From: JACKBK01 sp963707275
Lineage (GTDB): Bacteria > Chloroflexota > Anaerolineae > JAAEKA01
Length of the DNA stretch: 64,000 nucleotides
Assembly: GCA_963707275.1 (NCBI GenBank)
Contig: CAVPPH010000003.1
Coordinates: forward strand, 496,001 to 560,000
Direction: 5' to 3'
The position numbers were made by a program, and so were the translations under genes. Positions within the stretch are counted from its first letter, which is position 1; the number at the start of each line of letters is the position of its first letter. The notes beneath the pieces were generated by a model. It ran no database searches. It saw only the letters and a program-made list of their open reading frames with translations, and was not told the origin of the DNA. This document shows positions 7,362-17,410 of this stretch, piece after piece.

Positions 7362-9361
7362 TAGTTTTCCAGCAACGCCTTCACCGACGGAAACAGCTCG
7401 ATGTCTGTGTGCGGCAGGAAGAGCGCCGAAGTAAATTGGTCATAGAAGCTGTTGTCCGCGGACAGTTCCAGGTAGGTCATGCTGCGCGGCGATCTCGGCA
7501 ACGCGACGGCGCGCCTCGCGGTCCAGCAGCGCCATGTACGCGCCGCGCACCGACGTGTTGCCCAGGAACTGGAAGTTCTCCCACGGCACGTCCGGCAGCA
7601 GGCCAAGCTGCACCGACTTCTCGACGTTGATGTGCTTGCCAAAGCTGCCGCCGACCAGCACCGTGCTGATCATGTCCATGCTCAAGCCGACGCTCTGCGC
7701 CAGCACCGCACAGCCGGCATAGATGGCCGCCTTGGCGCGCAGCAGGTTGTCGATGTCCACCGCGGTGATGACGATGTCCTGACCGGTCGCGCTTTCCTCG
7801 GCCCAGACGACGACGTATTCGCCGCCGTGCTCACCCTGGCGGACTCTGGGTCGATGCTGGGGCCGGTCTCCGACCGAGTCCTCGCCACCGTACAACTCAA
7901 AGTTCAGGTTGCCGCTCTTGTCGATCACGCCGGTGATGAACATCTCGGCCAGCAGCGAGATCAGCCCGGAGCCGCACAGCCCGCGTGGCCGCTCGCCCTG
8001 CTCCTGGCCGATGATGCTGATGGTCGGCTCATGCGTCTGCGCGTTGATCCACACTTCCTCGATCGCGCCCAGCGTAGCTCTCATACCGTGGTAAACGCCT
8101 GCACCCTCAAAGGCCGGTCCGGCCGAGCAGGCGCAGGTCACCAGCCAGTCGCAGTCGCCCAGAACCATCTCGCCGTTGGTGCCGATGTCCAGAAACAGCA
8201 CCGGCAGACCGTCGCTCTTGTCAGCAGCGACCTGGCACAACGCGGAGCCCAGCACACCGGACGATATGTCGGCGCCCAACGTAACTGGCGACGCCGGGCA
8301 GGCAGTCCACCGTGGCCTGTGGATTGAGGTCAATACTCAACTCGCCGGCACGCGCTGTCGGATACTGGTTCGCCGCCGGCACGTAAGGCGCCAACCGGAT
8401 ACTGGCCGGCGGCAGTCCCAGGAACAGGTGCTGCATCGTCGGGTTGCCGGCCACCACCATCTTGACGATCTGCTGCGGATTCGATCTTGCGGAACTCGCA
8501 GACCTGGGCGATCAGCCCGTTGATCGTGTCGAGGACGAGGCGTTGCAGTTCCACCAGACCGTTGTTCTTGCTGGCGTAGATGATCCGGCTGATCACGTCC
8601 TCGCCGCGGCGGATCTGCCCGTTGTAATCGGCGGCCTGCGCCACGACGCGTCCGCTGACCAGGTCGATCAGATAGAGCGTCACCGTGGTGGTGCCGATGT
8701 CCAGCGCCGCCGCCCACAGGTGGCTGGTCTGGTTGCCCGGCTGCACATCTACCACCCGCGGCGGACCGGCGGGCCGGTCCCACGTGTCCCACTCCACCAC
8801 CGCCGTCACCTGCCAGTCTGCCTCGCGCAGCAACGTGCCCAGCTTGCGCAGTGTGGACAGATCGATGACGAACCCCGTCTCCCAGCCAGTCTCCCGTCGC
8901 AACGCAGCCTGCACCCGGCTCCAGTCGTCGGTCTGATCATCGAGACTGGGCGGGTCGAGAACCAGGAAGTAACTGCGCAACGGCTGCCGGCCAGGCTCGT
9001 ACGCGAAGGGAAGATCGATGGCACGCGCCGTCTTGTCGCTGGTCAGAATGCGGGCGATGCTTTCCTGCGGCGGGATGGTGATTTCGACATCGCCGGTGAT
9101 CGTGGTCTGGCAGGCCAGCGCATAGCCGGCCGCGATATCGTCCGCCGAGAGCCGCAGCGTCGAGCGCCGCCTGACCGGGTCGGCGCCGTTCAGCCCGCGT
9201 GCGACGACCGCGCAGCGGCCGCAGCGGCCCTGTCCGCCGCAGGGAATATTGAGGTCGATGCCTGCCTGGCTTGCAGCATCAATGATCAGCGTGCCGGCGG
9301 GCGCATGGACGTGCTCGCCGCCGGGCTGGAACTGCACCATGCAAACGTCGTTGTCAGCCAT
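7361..9361 (-). CDS. acsV: Corrinoid-activation ATPase AcsV (RACo), with three frameshifts
   Basis: An N-terminal plant-type [2Fe-2S] domain with Cys41, Cys47, Cys50 and Cys84 is followed by a linker and a DUF4445/ASKHA ATPase (AALDIGTTTVTLYLIDL; VLFLDIGTNGEMVLGD; GLCGSGLISLLAEMF; VLVGGSFGKHIN). RACo uses ATP to reduce inactive Co(II) in the corrinoid Fe-S protein. The gene is read in four pieces: a frame shift near 8478 (after CEFRKIES, resuming as MVVAGNPTMQHLFLG), one near 8295, and one near 7475 before the C-terminal MTYLELSADNSFYDQFTSAL. Each needs one base removed. Corrected length is about 665 residues, near the usual size. It is followed immediately by the GxxExxY cassette. Confidence 0.88.
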
Positions 9362-9390
9362 TTCGACTTATTCTTCCGATCTGGACCGGG

Positions 9391-9443
9391 AGCGCAGAGA
9401 TGCTGTTAGCAGTCCTCTCTGCGCTCTCCGCGTCTCAGCGGTG
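9391..9443. repeat. Word-repeat hairpin (CGCAGAGA / TCTCTGCG) in the acsC-acsV gap
   Basis: AGCGCAGAGA (9391-9400) pairs exactly with TCTCTGCGCT (9416-9425), then the right side continues with further CTCTCCGCGTCTC words to 9443. It fills the space between the acsC stop (9449) and the start of acsV. Its right arm closely resembles that of the element at 12798-12863. Confidence 0.6.
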
Positions 9444-9448
9444 ATCCA

Positions 9449-10797
9449 TCAAACCGTCTTCAGGAACGCCGGCAGGTCCACCGCCTCGCGCGGGCCGACC
9501 TTGATCTCCCAGCCGGGCAACTCTTCCTCCAGCTCGCCCATCAGCACGGCGACGTGGCCGGGCAGGATGACCTGCTTGTGGCTGATCTTGCCCGACGCGC
9601 CCGACTCCTTGACCGCCTTGGCGATGCGTTCGGCGTCGAACTTGCCGGCCGCCCAGGCCGTCAGCACGCTCATGCCCTCGGCGTCGGCTACCAGCAGCCA
9701 GCCGGGCAAGCCGCTGCTCTCGACCTCGTTGGCGACGCTGAAGTAGGTGATGCTGAAGTTGGTGGTCACCATCAGCGGGCTGTCGGGGCCGGGGTTGTTG
9801 ATCGGGTAGACGCCCGGCTCGACCTGGATCGGCTTCTGCGGGTCGGTGTAGATGTTGGCCCGCAGCACCAGCAACGCGTAGGCGCTGGCCTCGGTGAAGT
9901 GATCCATCACCACGAAGCCGGCGTACTTGGCGATCTGCTGGCCGGCCAGAGTCACCTCGTCCAGCTGGCTGATCGCGCCCTCGCCGGGGAAGGTGATGAC
10001 CGGATAGCCCAGCGCGCGGAAGTTTTCCTTCAACGCCAGCCGGCGGATGTGAGTCAACGTCGCCAGCGAGTCGTTGAAGCCGCGCACGCCGGGATCCAGC
10101 ACCAGGTCATCGACGCCGAACTTGGCGATGGCCTCGGTCAGCGTGGCCAGCCCATCCAGGTCGCCGTCGTCCACACGAACCACCAGCGGCGCCTTGGCGT
10201 TCTTGGCCGCCAGCGCGACCCGCCGCCAGTTCTCCGCATTCGCACCACAGAGCAGCGGCGTGCGGCCCTCGGCCGCGGCCAGCCCTGCCTTGAGCGCAGC
10301 CGGGTCGTCGCTGATCAGGATCAACAGCTTGCTCGTCGTTTCGCAGACCGCCTTGACGGCCTCACCGAACTGCTCCGGGCTGCCCGATGTACGCAGGCAA
10401 CGGCAATGCCGTCGTAGCTCAGCGGCATGCCGACGTAATCGACGACGTAGCCGTCCACTGCCGCTACCTTTGCCTTGATCTCGTCCAGCGGCTGGTCGTC
10501 GCTGACGCGCACGAAGAGGCCAGGCTGGTGGAAGAAGGTCTTCTCGTGGCGGTAGAGCACCGTCTCGTTGCCGACCTCCAGCTTGTGGCCGTTGCTGCTC
10601 AGGGTGATCAGGCGAATAGGCGGCGCGGCCGCATCGGACAGCGCGGCCTGGGCGGACTCACTGACGTGGGGACACGCGGCCAGCTCAACCTGCTTCTGCG
10701 CCAGTTTCATGGCGAAGGCGAGACAGGTGGGAAATCCGCAGTCCTTGCAGTTGGTCTTTGGAAGTAACTTATAGATCTCAAGACCGGATAGAGCCAT
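9449..10797 (-). CDS. acsC: Corrinoid/iron-sulfur protein large subunit AcsC (one frameshift)
   Basis: Carries the methyl group between AcsE and AcsB on a cobamide. Residues 17-42 show Cys17-x2-Cys20-x4-Cys25-x16-Cys42, the [4Fe-4S] site of the CFeSP gamma subunit; a TIM barrel and a C-terminal B12-binding domain (NEVESSGLPGWLLVADAEGMSV, LPGHVAVLMGELEEEL) follow. The start at 10797 has AAAGGAG upstream. The frame breaks near 10395: IAVAC is followed in another frame by LRTSGSPEQFGEAVKAVCE. One missing base in a CC run explains it. Corrected length about 449 residues, close to the Moorella protein as I recall it (446). Confidence 0.92.
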
Positions 10798-10857
10798 TGA
10801 GGGGACTCCTTTCGGTGAGTGAGGAGTTGCAGGTAGCATGGCACCTGGCACACGCGC

Positions 10858-11106
10858 TTACGGCACGGCCTGCACGTACTCCAACTCCGGAAAGTATTGC
10901 TTGACGGTCTGGCCGATGCCCATGGCCAGCGTATATTGAGACATCGGACAGCCGACGCATGCGCCCTGCAGGCGCACCTGTAGCGTCTTGCCGTCGTATT
11001 CCACAAACTCGACCCAGCCGCCGTGTGACACCTCGATCTGGTGGCTGATCAGGTCCAGAAGCTGTTCGATGGTGAGATCGGTGGAGTGGTGGCGTTGGTC
11101 GTTCAT
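10858..11106 (-). CDS. NifU C-terminal-domain-like Fe-S scaffold protein
   Basis: 82 residues from ATG 11106 with GGAGAC upstream; longer in-frame starts fall inside the preceding hairpin and gene. The pattern ISHQIEVSHGGWVEFVEYDG, VRLQGACVGCPMS with Cys50-x2-Cys53 and GIGQTVKQYFPEL is the NifU/Nfu thioredoxin-like fold that carries a [4Fe-4S] cluster. Placed between acsD and acsC, it probably supplies clusters to the corrinoid protein, CODH or ACS. Full length for a single-domain Nfu protein. Confidence 0.85.
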   Translation of the reverse strand: MNDQRHHSTDLTIEQLLDLISHQIEVSHGGWVEFVEYDGKTLQVRLQGACVGCPMSQYTLAMGIGQTVKQYFPELEYVQAVP

Positions 11107-11117
11107 GAAAGTCTCCT

Positions 11118-11189
11118 GGAACTCCAGGGAACTGCGGGAACTGAGAGGAATAATGGCGTCTTCTACAATTCCGCCAGTTCCAAAGTTCC
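11118..11189. repeat. Word-repeat hairpin (GGAACT / AGTTCC) between acsD and the NifU-like gene
   Basis: GGAACT occurs at 11118, 11128 and 11137, and the complementary AGTTCC at 11176 and 11184. The right end touches the acsD stop codon (11189-11191), and the left end leaves only the ribosome binding site of the next gene. The word is different from those of the neighbouring elements. Confidence 0.6.
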
Positions 11190-12177
11190 TACGAGCTCCC
11201 ATTCTGCGCCGGCGCCATCAGGCGCTGGATCACTGACTTGATCTCAGCAATGCTGTCGGGGTGACGCAGGACGACGATGTCGGCGCCGGACTGGAGCAGG
11301 GTCGTGGCTGGTGAGCACCTCCCAGGTGACAGCCCGCTCGGTCCAGTCGCCCCAGCTTGCCGGGACGCCCTCGCCAACCTTGGCTTCCTTGAGCTTCCAG
11401 CCTTCCTCGCCAGGGGTCACCAGCATCGGCTGCTGGGTCATGGAGTCGCCGTTGAGCGCCGCCAGGCGCAGCCGCTCCATGACGCTGTAGCCGTACTCGA
11501 TGCCGTAGCCCAGCGCGCCGGTGCTGGGGTCCATCAGGATGCGGTCCATGGGCAGGCCGACGTCACGCGTCAGGATGATGAGTTGCTTGGCCAGGTTGAC
11601 ATCCATGGGCGTGCGGCTGTCCACCAGATGACCGTGAGCCATGGCCGCGGCGACGATGGTGCGGTAGTTCTTGTCCTCGCAGACGCCCAGCACCAGCCGC
11701 TCGCCCGCGGCCTCTTCGGCCACAGCAACCAGCAGTTCGTTGTCCAGGTCGGCGATGCCGGGGCCGAAGACCATCAGCGGCAGGCCGGTCGCGCCCAGCA
11801 CGGCGCGCACGATCTTGCGCGCCTCGGCAGCGGTGGGTTTGCTGCCGTCACCGCGCTGCACAGGACCGGTGAGATGCAATAAGATCAGGTCTGCGCCGCT
11901 GGCTTCGGCCGCTTTGGCCCAGGCCACAGGATCGTTGACCGCGTCGCCCCAGGCATCTTTCAGCAGCGGCGACCAGTCGACCGGCCAGCGGTCGGCGATC
12001 TCCACCGCGATGCGCGGCGGATGGGGCATTGCGCCCTCGTGGAACAGAAATGGCAGCGTCGACTCGCCGCCGACGGTCACCGTCGTCGCTGCGCGTGCCG
12101 CCCTCGGCCTTGGTCGCGCCGATGGTCACCTCCCGCACTTTGCCGGCGTATTTGTTCTTGGGGATTGTTACTGGCAT
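11189..12177 (-). CDS. acsD: Corrinoid/iron-sulfur protein small subunit AcsD (two frameshifts)
   Basis: Partner of AcsC in the methyl-carrying corrinoid protein; a TIM barrel. It starts MPVTIPKNKYAGKVREV at 12177, shifts frame near 12090 into TVGGESTLPFLFHEGAMPH, and again near 11308 into LLQSGADIVVLRHPDSIAEI before ending at 11189. Internal conserved parts are ASGADLILLHLTGP, LMVFGPGIADLDNELL, EDKNYRTIVAAAMAHGH and MDPSTGALGYGIEYGYSVMER. Two surplus bases restore one frame of about 328 residues, as expected (about 320). CBS gene upstream, NifU-like gene downstream. Confidence 0.9.
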
Positions 12178-12226
12178 GTTGCTGCTCAGCTCCTTTCGAG
12201 AGAGAATAAGGTTAGATCAGCCAGTG

Positions 12227-12302
12227 ATCCACGAATTACGTCGACGAATACACGAATTGCGTGGGACATTCGTGAATTCGTGCTGCCGATACATTCGTGG
12301 AT
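12227..12302. repeat. Solo ATTCGTG word-repeat hairpin between the CBS gene and acsD
   Basis: ATCCACGAAT (12227-12236) is inverted exactly at 12293-12302. Between them are further CACGAAT words on the left and ATTCGTG words on the right. The word and the CCACGAATT edge match the ends of the GxxExxY cassette, but there is no gene inside. The right flank, ATTCGTGGATGGC, is shared with the element at 15187-15258. Confidence 0.65.
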
Positions 12303-12310
12303 GGCACTCG

Positions 12311-12779
12311 CTACGTCAGTCCATACCGATGCTTGAACAGGTCAATCGCCGACGGCCGTTCGGCGCCGACACCCACACCGGGCGCCCGCTCCATGCCGGC
12401 CACGATGCGGCAGACATCCTGCAGCGTGATCATCGCCGCCGGGTACTTGATGCCGCCGGCGTGATGGGTTACGAACATCTGGCGCAGGCATTGGTCCAGC
12501 ATCAGATGCGCCGCGGCGGCGGCCGGCACGTCGGGCAGTATCTCTGGCACATGCTCGTTCATCACGTCGCCCGCGACCATCGTCGCAACGTTGTCGCCGG
12601 CGACCCGCGCCAGGTGATGCTCGCCGATCCAGCCCGCCATGTTGGCGTCCTCGTCCAGCACGATCAACGCGCCGACGTTGCGCTCCACCAAGCAGGCGCG
12701 CCGCATCCTTGAGCGGCGTGTCCTCGCGGCAGGTGGGCACGCCGACTTGCATCAGGTCGCGGACGAGGATTGTGGACAT
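12311..12779 (-). CDS. CBS-domain pair protein (one frameshift)
   Basis: About 155 residues once one base is removed near 12706. It begins STILVRDLMQVGVPTCREDTPLKDAARLL (N-terminal CBS motif; shown here only as a description of the first CBS half at residues 1-30) and continues ERNVGALIVLDEDANMAG, VMNEHVPEILPDV and GGIKYPAAMITLQDV. Tandem CBS modules bind adenosine nucleotides or S-adenosylmethionine. The gene sits between acsB and acsD, so it may sense energy charge or modulate assembly; no such partner is established to my knowledge. The ATG at 12779 lacks a convincing ribosome binding site. Confidence 0.8.
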
Positions 12780-12797
12780 AGGCGACACCGAAACTAG

Positions 12798-12863
12798 CCA
12801 CAGAGACACAGAGTGCACAGAGCCTTCAGATGATATCTCTGCGCCCTCCGCGCCTCTGCGGTG
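12798..12863. repeat. Word-repeat hairpin (CACAGAG / CTCTGCG) between acsB and the CBS gene
   Basis: CCACAGAGACACAGAG (12798-12813) plus another CACAGAG faces CTCTGCGCCCTCCGCGCCTC (12837-12856) and GCGGTG. The arms are imperfect because the left copy is A-rich where the right is G/C-rich. It occupies almost the whole gap between the acsB stop (12872) and the CBS start. Confidence 0.55.
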
Positions 12864-12871
12864 AATTTCAG

Positions 12872-15158
12872 CTAGAAGATCGGATCCATGAACAGCGCCG
12901 GGTGCTCGTGCTCTTCCATCCACCCCAGCAGACCGTCGACGTCGGTGCAGGCAGTCTCGTCGGCGATCTTGTCCAGCAGGTCGGGCTCGCCCTCGCGCTC
13001 GGCCACGACCTTCCACTCCTCGGCCATGGTCTTCTTGAGCACGCTGCTCATCCACACCACCCGCTTGAAGCCGCCGTCAGACGAGATGAACTTGGGGCTG
13101 GTCAGGTAGTACTTGCCGACGCCCATCACGCCGGGCGTCTGCAGGCCGCCGCCGGCCATGCCGGCCAGCGTGCTGAAGGTCATGCCGGCCGGCGTCATGC
13201 TGGTGTCCTCACGGCTGACGACCATCACGCCGTTGGCCTCGGGGATCAGCATCACGATGCACTCGAAGCAGCCGCAGGCCGTCATGGGGTTCTCCATGAT
13301 CGAGTACATCGCCACCTCGTGCACCGTTCCCTGGCTGTTCTTGACCGCCACATCGTTGGTGCCGGTCCAGTAGCCCTTGACCGGGTCCACCGTGTCGCCC
13401 AGCGGGATCGGCTGGTTGGGGCCGGTCGGGTTGATCTCGAAGCTGGCCTTGCAGTCCAGCCAGTTGTACGCGCCGCACAGGCCCAGCCGCTCGGGGCTGA
13501 CGATGCAGACGTGGGTCGGGGCGAAGCTCTGGCAGAGCGTGCAGGTATAGAACTCCGGCACCGCATCGTCCTTGAGGTTGCCCATGCGTTCGTTGCGCTC
13601 GTTGTAGGCGTCGCGCGCCTTCTCCAGCCATTCAGCATGCAGCGCCGGGTCGGTGATGATCTTGACCTGCACCTTGTCCACGATCGCGCCAAACTCGCCG
13701 TGGAAGCGGGCGTGCAGGATCTTGCCGAAGTGCTCCAGCGTGAAGCCCTTGTCGGCCGCCGACTTGCCGATGCGAATCCAGGCGATGTCGCGCTGGCCGA
13801 TGTGCTGCACGCCGCTGGCGCCGTTGATGAAGTAGTGTACCTGGCGCTCCAGCACCGGCTCGAAGTCGGTCTGCATCTTGCGCCCGGCCACCTCGATCAG
13901 GATGCCCATGTCCAGCGCGCCGCCCTCTTCGATGTCGTCGAAGTCGGGGCCGATGACCTCGATCTTGCCGTCCTCGACCTCTTCCATGGGCAGCAAGCGC
14001 AGGTACTCGAAGGCCCGGCTGTACTTGCCGCCGAACTCGACGCGCATGTCCTTCTTGCGCACGACCTCGCCCTCGAAGGCCGAGCCGTAGGGCACCGGCA
14101 CCGGCACCTCGGTCAGCTTGATCTTGACGCCGCGCGTTTCGATGGCCTTCTGCACCAGCTTCTCGGCCCGCTCCAGGTCGTCCTTGCCGGGGATCGCGTT
14201 GAAGGGCAGGGAGACAACGTGCTCGTGCTGCGTCACACCGGTCGGCAGGATCTGCGGGATGACGGTGTCGGCGATGACGGGGAAGCCGTAGTTGATCGCG
14301 CCGGCTGCCGCCGCGTATTTCAGGTCGTCGATCTCGCCCAGCGCCAGCACGAAGGCGAAGACGCGCGCCCGGTTGTAGAGCAGAATCTCGCGTGCCTGGC
14401 CAGCCTTCAGGCCGCCGAAGGTCAGCGCGGAACGGGTGGCAAAGCCCAGCGCGTAGATCGCACTCAACGTGTCCAGGCCGAAGGGCACGATGTAGGTATC
14501 GTAGCCCATCTCCACGCCCTCTTCCTGGAGCTGGTGGATGATGCTGCGGCCGTTGACGTTGCCGCTGAGGAAGATCAGGATGTTGCGCCGCTGCAGCTCG
14601 CGCACGATCTTGACAGCCACCTCGTTGCTCTTGGCCGCGCCGACGATGGCAGCAAAGCCGGGCATGCGGCCGTCCACCAGCGCGATGCCCCAGGAGCGGA
14701 GCTGCACGTCGTCGATGGGTCCGTTGAGGTAGCCGTTCGCGCCGTTGCCGTTGACGCCAGCATCGGGGCTGGTGAAGCTGCCGCCCGTCATGTGGAAGCC
14801 GGGGATGCGCTGCGGCTCATCGCCGCGGACGAAGCGCACTGCCTCGATGGCTTCCGCCGCGAACAACGTCGCCATGCCGCTGTCCAGCGTCTCGCCCAGG
14901 TAGGGCATCCAGCGACTGTCGGCAGGCATGGGATGGAGCAGATCGCGGGCATGTTTCAGCACCGGTTCAAGCTGGCCCAACGTCTCGACCTGCAGGCCCA
15001 TCATGCCGTTGATGGTGGGCAGGTAGTAGGCAGTATTGGGAAACGCGACCGGCGCATCCGCTCCCAACTCGGCGATGGTCTGCGCTCAGCATCTCATCAG
15101 CCTCGTTGACTATTAAATGCGCGCCGCGGATTGCTCGACTTGCGATATATCGTGACAT
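12872..15158 (-). CDS. acsB: Acetyl-CoA synthase AcsB (N-terminus frameshifted)
   Basis: Catalyses condensation of CO, a methyl group and CoA. The A-cluster cysteines are complete: TCTLCQSFAPTHVC then nine residues and Cys, giving spacings 3, 9 and 10 identical to Cys506/509/518/528 of Moorella, and ACGCFEC supplies the Cys-Gly-Cys that binds the distal nickel. All three domains are present, including the N-terminal CODH-binding domain (FHMTGGSFTSPDAG, IFLSGNVNGRSIIHQL). The long frame begins at 15067, but the true start is 15158 (SRYIASRAIRGAHLIVNEAD); one surplus base near 15080 separates them. Corrected length about 761 residues. Bacterial-type rather than archaeal-type, which lacks the N-terminal domain. 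Confidence 0.96.
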
Positions 15159-15186
15159 TGCTAGTTCTCCTGTTTAGGAAGCACCG

Positions 15187-15258
15187 TCCACGAATTCTTC
15201 ACGAATAGACGAATATCAGTCGCGCACGCATTCGTGTATTCGTGCTCTTATTCGTGGA
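15187..15258. repeat. Solo ATTCGTG word-repeat hairpin between cooS and acsB
   Basis: TCCACGAAT (15187-15195) is inverted exactly at 15250-15258. Inside are CACGAAT words and then ATTCGTG words. Same word as the cassette at 6869-7361 and the solo element at 12227-12302, with the same right flank, but the centre is unrelated. Confidence 0.65.
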
Positions 15259-15267
15259 TGGCTGCCC

Positions 15268-17265
15268 TCACGCCGGCACGCCATACATCATGGCCTGCTG
15301 CTCTTCAATCGGAAGTTCGAAAAAGTCGTGCAGCGGGTAGTCGCCGCTCTTGCCGAACTTGGTCGCGTCGTAGACCGGCAGCTTCAACTCGGCACGCTTC
15401 TTGTCGATGTGCTCCAGGCTGCGACGCACGATCTCCATTGGCTCGTGAACGAACTCCATCTTGCCGCCCATCATGTCCTCCCAGCCCTCGGACATCAGGC
15501 TGGTCACTTCCTCGCTGAACTCGATGGGTGAATCCACGCCGAAAAGCACGTAGGCGCCCGAGGCCGCGGCATATGTACCGATAGCCAGCGCCTTTTCGCT
15601 CATCCACTCCGGAGCGATGCCCACGGCCGGCAGGTCGCTGATGTCATCGCCGAGGCCACCCTCGGTGGCCATCTGCGTCAGCACGGTCAGGATGCGACTG
15701 TTGTCCACGCAGGAACCCATGTGCAGCACCGGCGGGATGCCGATCGCCTCGCACACCTCGCGCAGGCCGGGGCCGGCAAGGTTCATGGCGGCCTCACCCA
15801 GCAGCATGCCGTACTTGCCGGCTGCAATCGCACCGCAACCGGTCTGCACCACCAGCACGTCGTTCTTGAGCAGCTCGGTCGTGATGTCGATGTGCTCCTT
15901 GTCCTGCGTAGTTCTGGGGTTGTTGCAGCCTACTACCGCAGCCGCGCCACGGATGCGGCCGGACATGATGGCGTCGTTCAGCGGTCGGAAAGAGCCGCGA
16001 TAGTTGCCGCCCAGCATGTAGTTCAGGTACTCGTGGCTGAAGCCGGGCACCACATCCTCTTGTACATCGGGGATCAAGATCTCGCCGCGGTTGGGATAGT
16101 TGTCGATGGCCAGCCGCACGATATCCTTAGCCACCTGCATAGCATGATGCTCGTCGAACTCCATGTGCAGCGCACCAATGATCTTGACCTTGGGCGAAGT
16201 GGTAATGATCTTGGTGTGGAAGTTGTCGGCCAGGTTGGGTAGCGCCTGCATGATGCATTGCACGTCGACCACCATCGCTTCAACGGCACCGGTCAGGATC
16301 GCCAGCTCCTGATGCAGGAAGTTGCCGGCGCTGGGAATGCCCTGTCGCATCATGACCTCGTTGGAGGTGCAGCAGATGCCGGCCAGGCAGATACCATCGG
16401 CGCCCTTGCTCTTGGCGTAATCGATCAACTCGGGGTCCTGCACCGCAGCCACGATCATCTCACTGAGAGTAGGCTCGTGGCCGTGCACCACGATGTTGAC
16501 CTCGTTGGTCTTGAGCACGCCCAGGTTGACCTGGCTGACCTTGGGGCTGGGTGTTCCGAACAGGATGTCACTGATATCTGTCGCCCACATGCTGCCGCCC
16601 CAGCCGTCGGAAAGCGCGGTGCGAATCGCGCCCTTGAGGATGTGGACCGGGTCCTGGTCGTCACCCATGTGGGTGCGGTGCATCGTGTCGACGACCTCCC
16701 GGTCGATGCCGCGCGGCGACAGGCCCAGCTTCTTCCACAGCGCGTAGCGCTTCGGAGGCGCGTTCTTGAGATAGACCAGCTCGCCGCGCTGCTGGCCGAA
16801 CTCGCCCAGCGCTTTCTGGGCGATGTCCAAAGCCACATCGTTGACCGGACGTCCCTCGGTAGGAATACCGACGCGATGGGCCACATCCCACAGCTTGGCC
16901 GTGTCGCGGATCTTGTAACCGGGGGCCTCGCCCTTGGCCACAGCCTCCAGCGTAAAGGCCAGGTCGCGGCCATGGTCCGAGTGTGCGGCCGCGCCTGAGG
17001 CGATGGAGCGAGCCATGTTGCGGGCAGCGATGGTCTCCAGCGTCGCTCCGCAAACGCCAACCTGCCCGTCCTTGGTGATGCGGCACGGCCCCATAAAGCA
17101 GTTCTTGCAGCACATACCGCTCTTGCCGCTGCCAATGTTGCAGGCAGGCATCTGTTCGGCGCGGGTAAATGCCGTCCCGATGCCCAGCGCATCAGCGCGG
17201 ATCAGAATCGCCTGCGCCGCCGGGTCCATCGAACGTTCGCTGTTCTCACGTTCTTTTCTCGCCAT
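15268..17265 (-). CDS. cooS: Ni-Fe carbon monoxide dehydrogenase catalytic subunit
   Basis: 665 residues, intact. Reversibly oxidises CO to CO2 at the Ni-Fe-S C-cluster and feeds CO to AcsB. C-cluster ligands are visible: His in VVHGHEP (about residue 260) and Cys in GICCTSNE, VDVQCIMQ, VVGCNNPR, QTGCGAIA and MGSCVDNSR. Cys42, Cys52, Cys53, Cys56, Cys61 and Cys72 supply the B- and D-clusters, though two of these spacings differ from those I recall for the Carboxydothermus enzyme. AAHSDHGRD has two of three histidines of the usual proton relay. The start at 17265 follows AAGGAGA. First enzyme gene of the operon. Confidence 0.96.
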   Translation of the reverse strand: MARKERENSERSMDPAAQAILIRADALGIGTAFTRAEQMPACNIGSGKSGMCCKNCFMGPCRITKDGQVGVCGATLETIAARNMARSIASGAAAHSDHGRDLAFTLEAVAKGEAPGYKIRDTAKLWDVAHRVGIPTEGRPVNDVALDIAQKALGEFGQQRGELVYLKNAPPKRYALWKKLGLSPRGIDREVVDTMHRTHMGDDQDPVHILKGAIRTALSDGWGGSMWATDISDILFGTPSPKVSQVNLGVLKTNEVNIVVHGHEPTLSEMIVAAVQDPELIDYAKSKGADGICLAGICCTSNEVMMRQGIPSAGNFLHQELAILTGAVEAMVVDVQCIMQALPNLADNFHTKIITTSPKVKIIGALHMEFDEHHAMQVAKDIVRLAIDNYPNRGEILIPDVQEDVVPGFSHEYLNYMLGGNYRGSFRPLNDAIMSGRIRGAAAVVGCNNPRTTQDKEHIDITTELLKNDVLVVQTGCGAIAAGKYGMLLGEAAMNLAGPGLREVCEAIGIPPVLHMGSCVDNSRILTVLTQMATEGGLGDDISDLPAVGIAPEWMSEKALAIGTYAAASGAYVLFGVDSPIEFSEEVTSLMSEGWEDMMGGKMEFVHEPMEIVRRSLEHIDKKRAELKLPVYDATKFGKSGDYPLHDFFELPIEEQQAMMYGVPA

Positions 17266-17286
17266 GGTTGGTCTCCTTAAGAGTCA

Positions 17287-17410
17287 GTTCGGTAGTGAGC
17301 TAGTTTGTTAGTTCGCTAGTGGGTTAGTTCGGAGGTGATTTCGCTTGATCTCACGATTCACCCTGTCCAACTACCGTACTAAAGAACTACCGCACTAAAG
17401 CACTATCGCC
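17287..17410. repeat. Word-repeat hairpin (TAGTTCGG / CCGAACTA-like) between the regulator and cooS
   Basis: The left part (17287-17332) is built from GTTAGTTCG and GGTAGTG words, the right part (17367-17410) from AACTACCG and ACTAAAG words, so GTTCGGTAGT faces ACTACCG imperfectly around a 34-nt centre. It fills the gap up to the regulator stop codon. A promoter for cooS inside it cannot be excluded, but no clear -35/-10 pair is seen. Confidence 0.5.

Noticed and set aside
12830..15109. A 759-residue plus-strand open frame opposite acsB
   Set aside because: It is antisense to a conserved gene, has His/Val/Asp-rich shadow composition and no recognisable domain; GC-rich codons create such frames.
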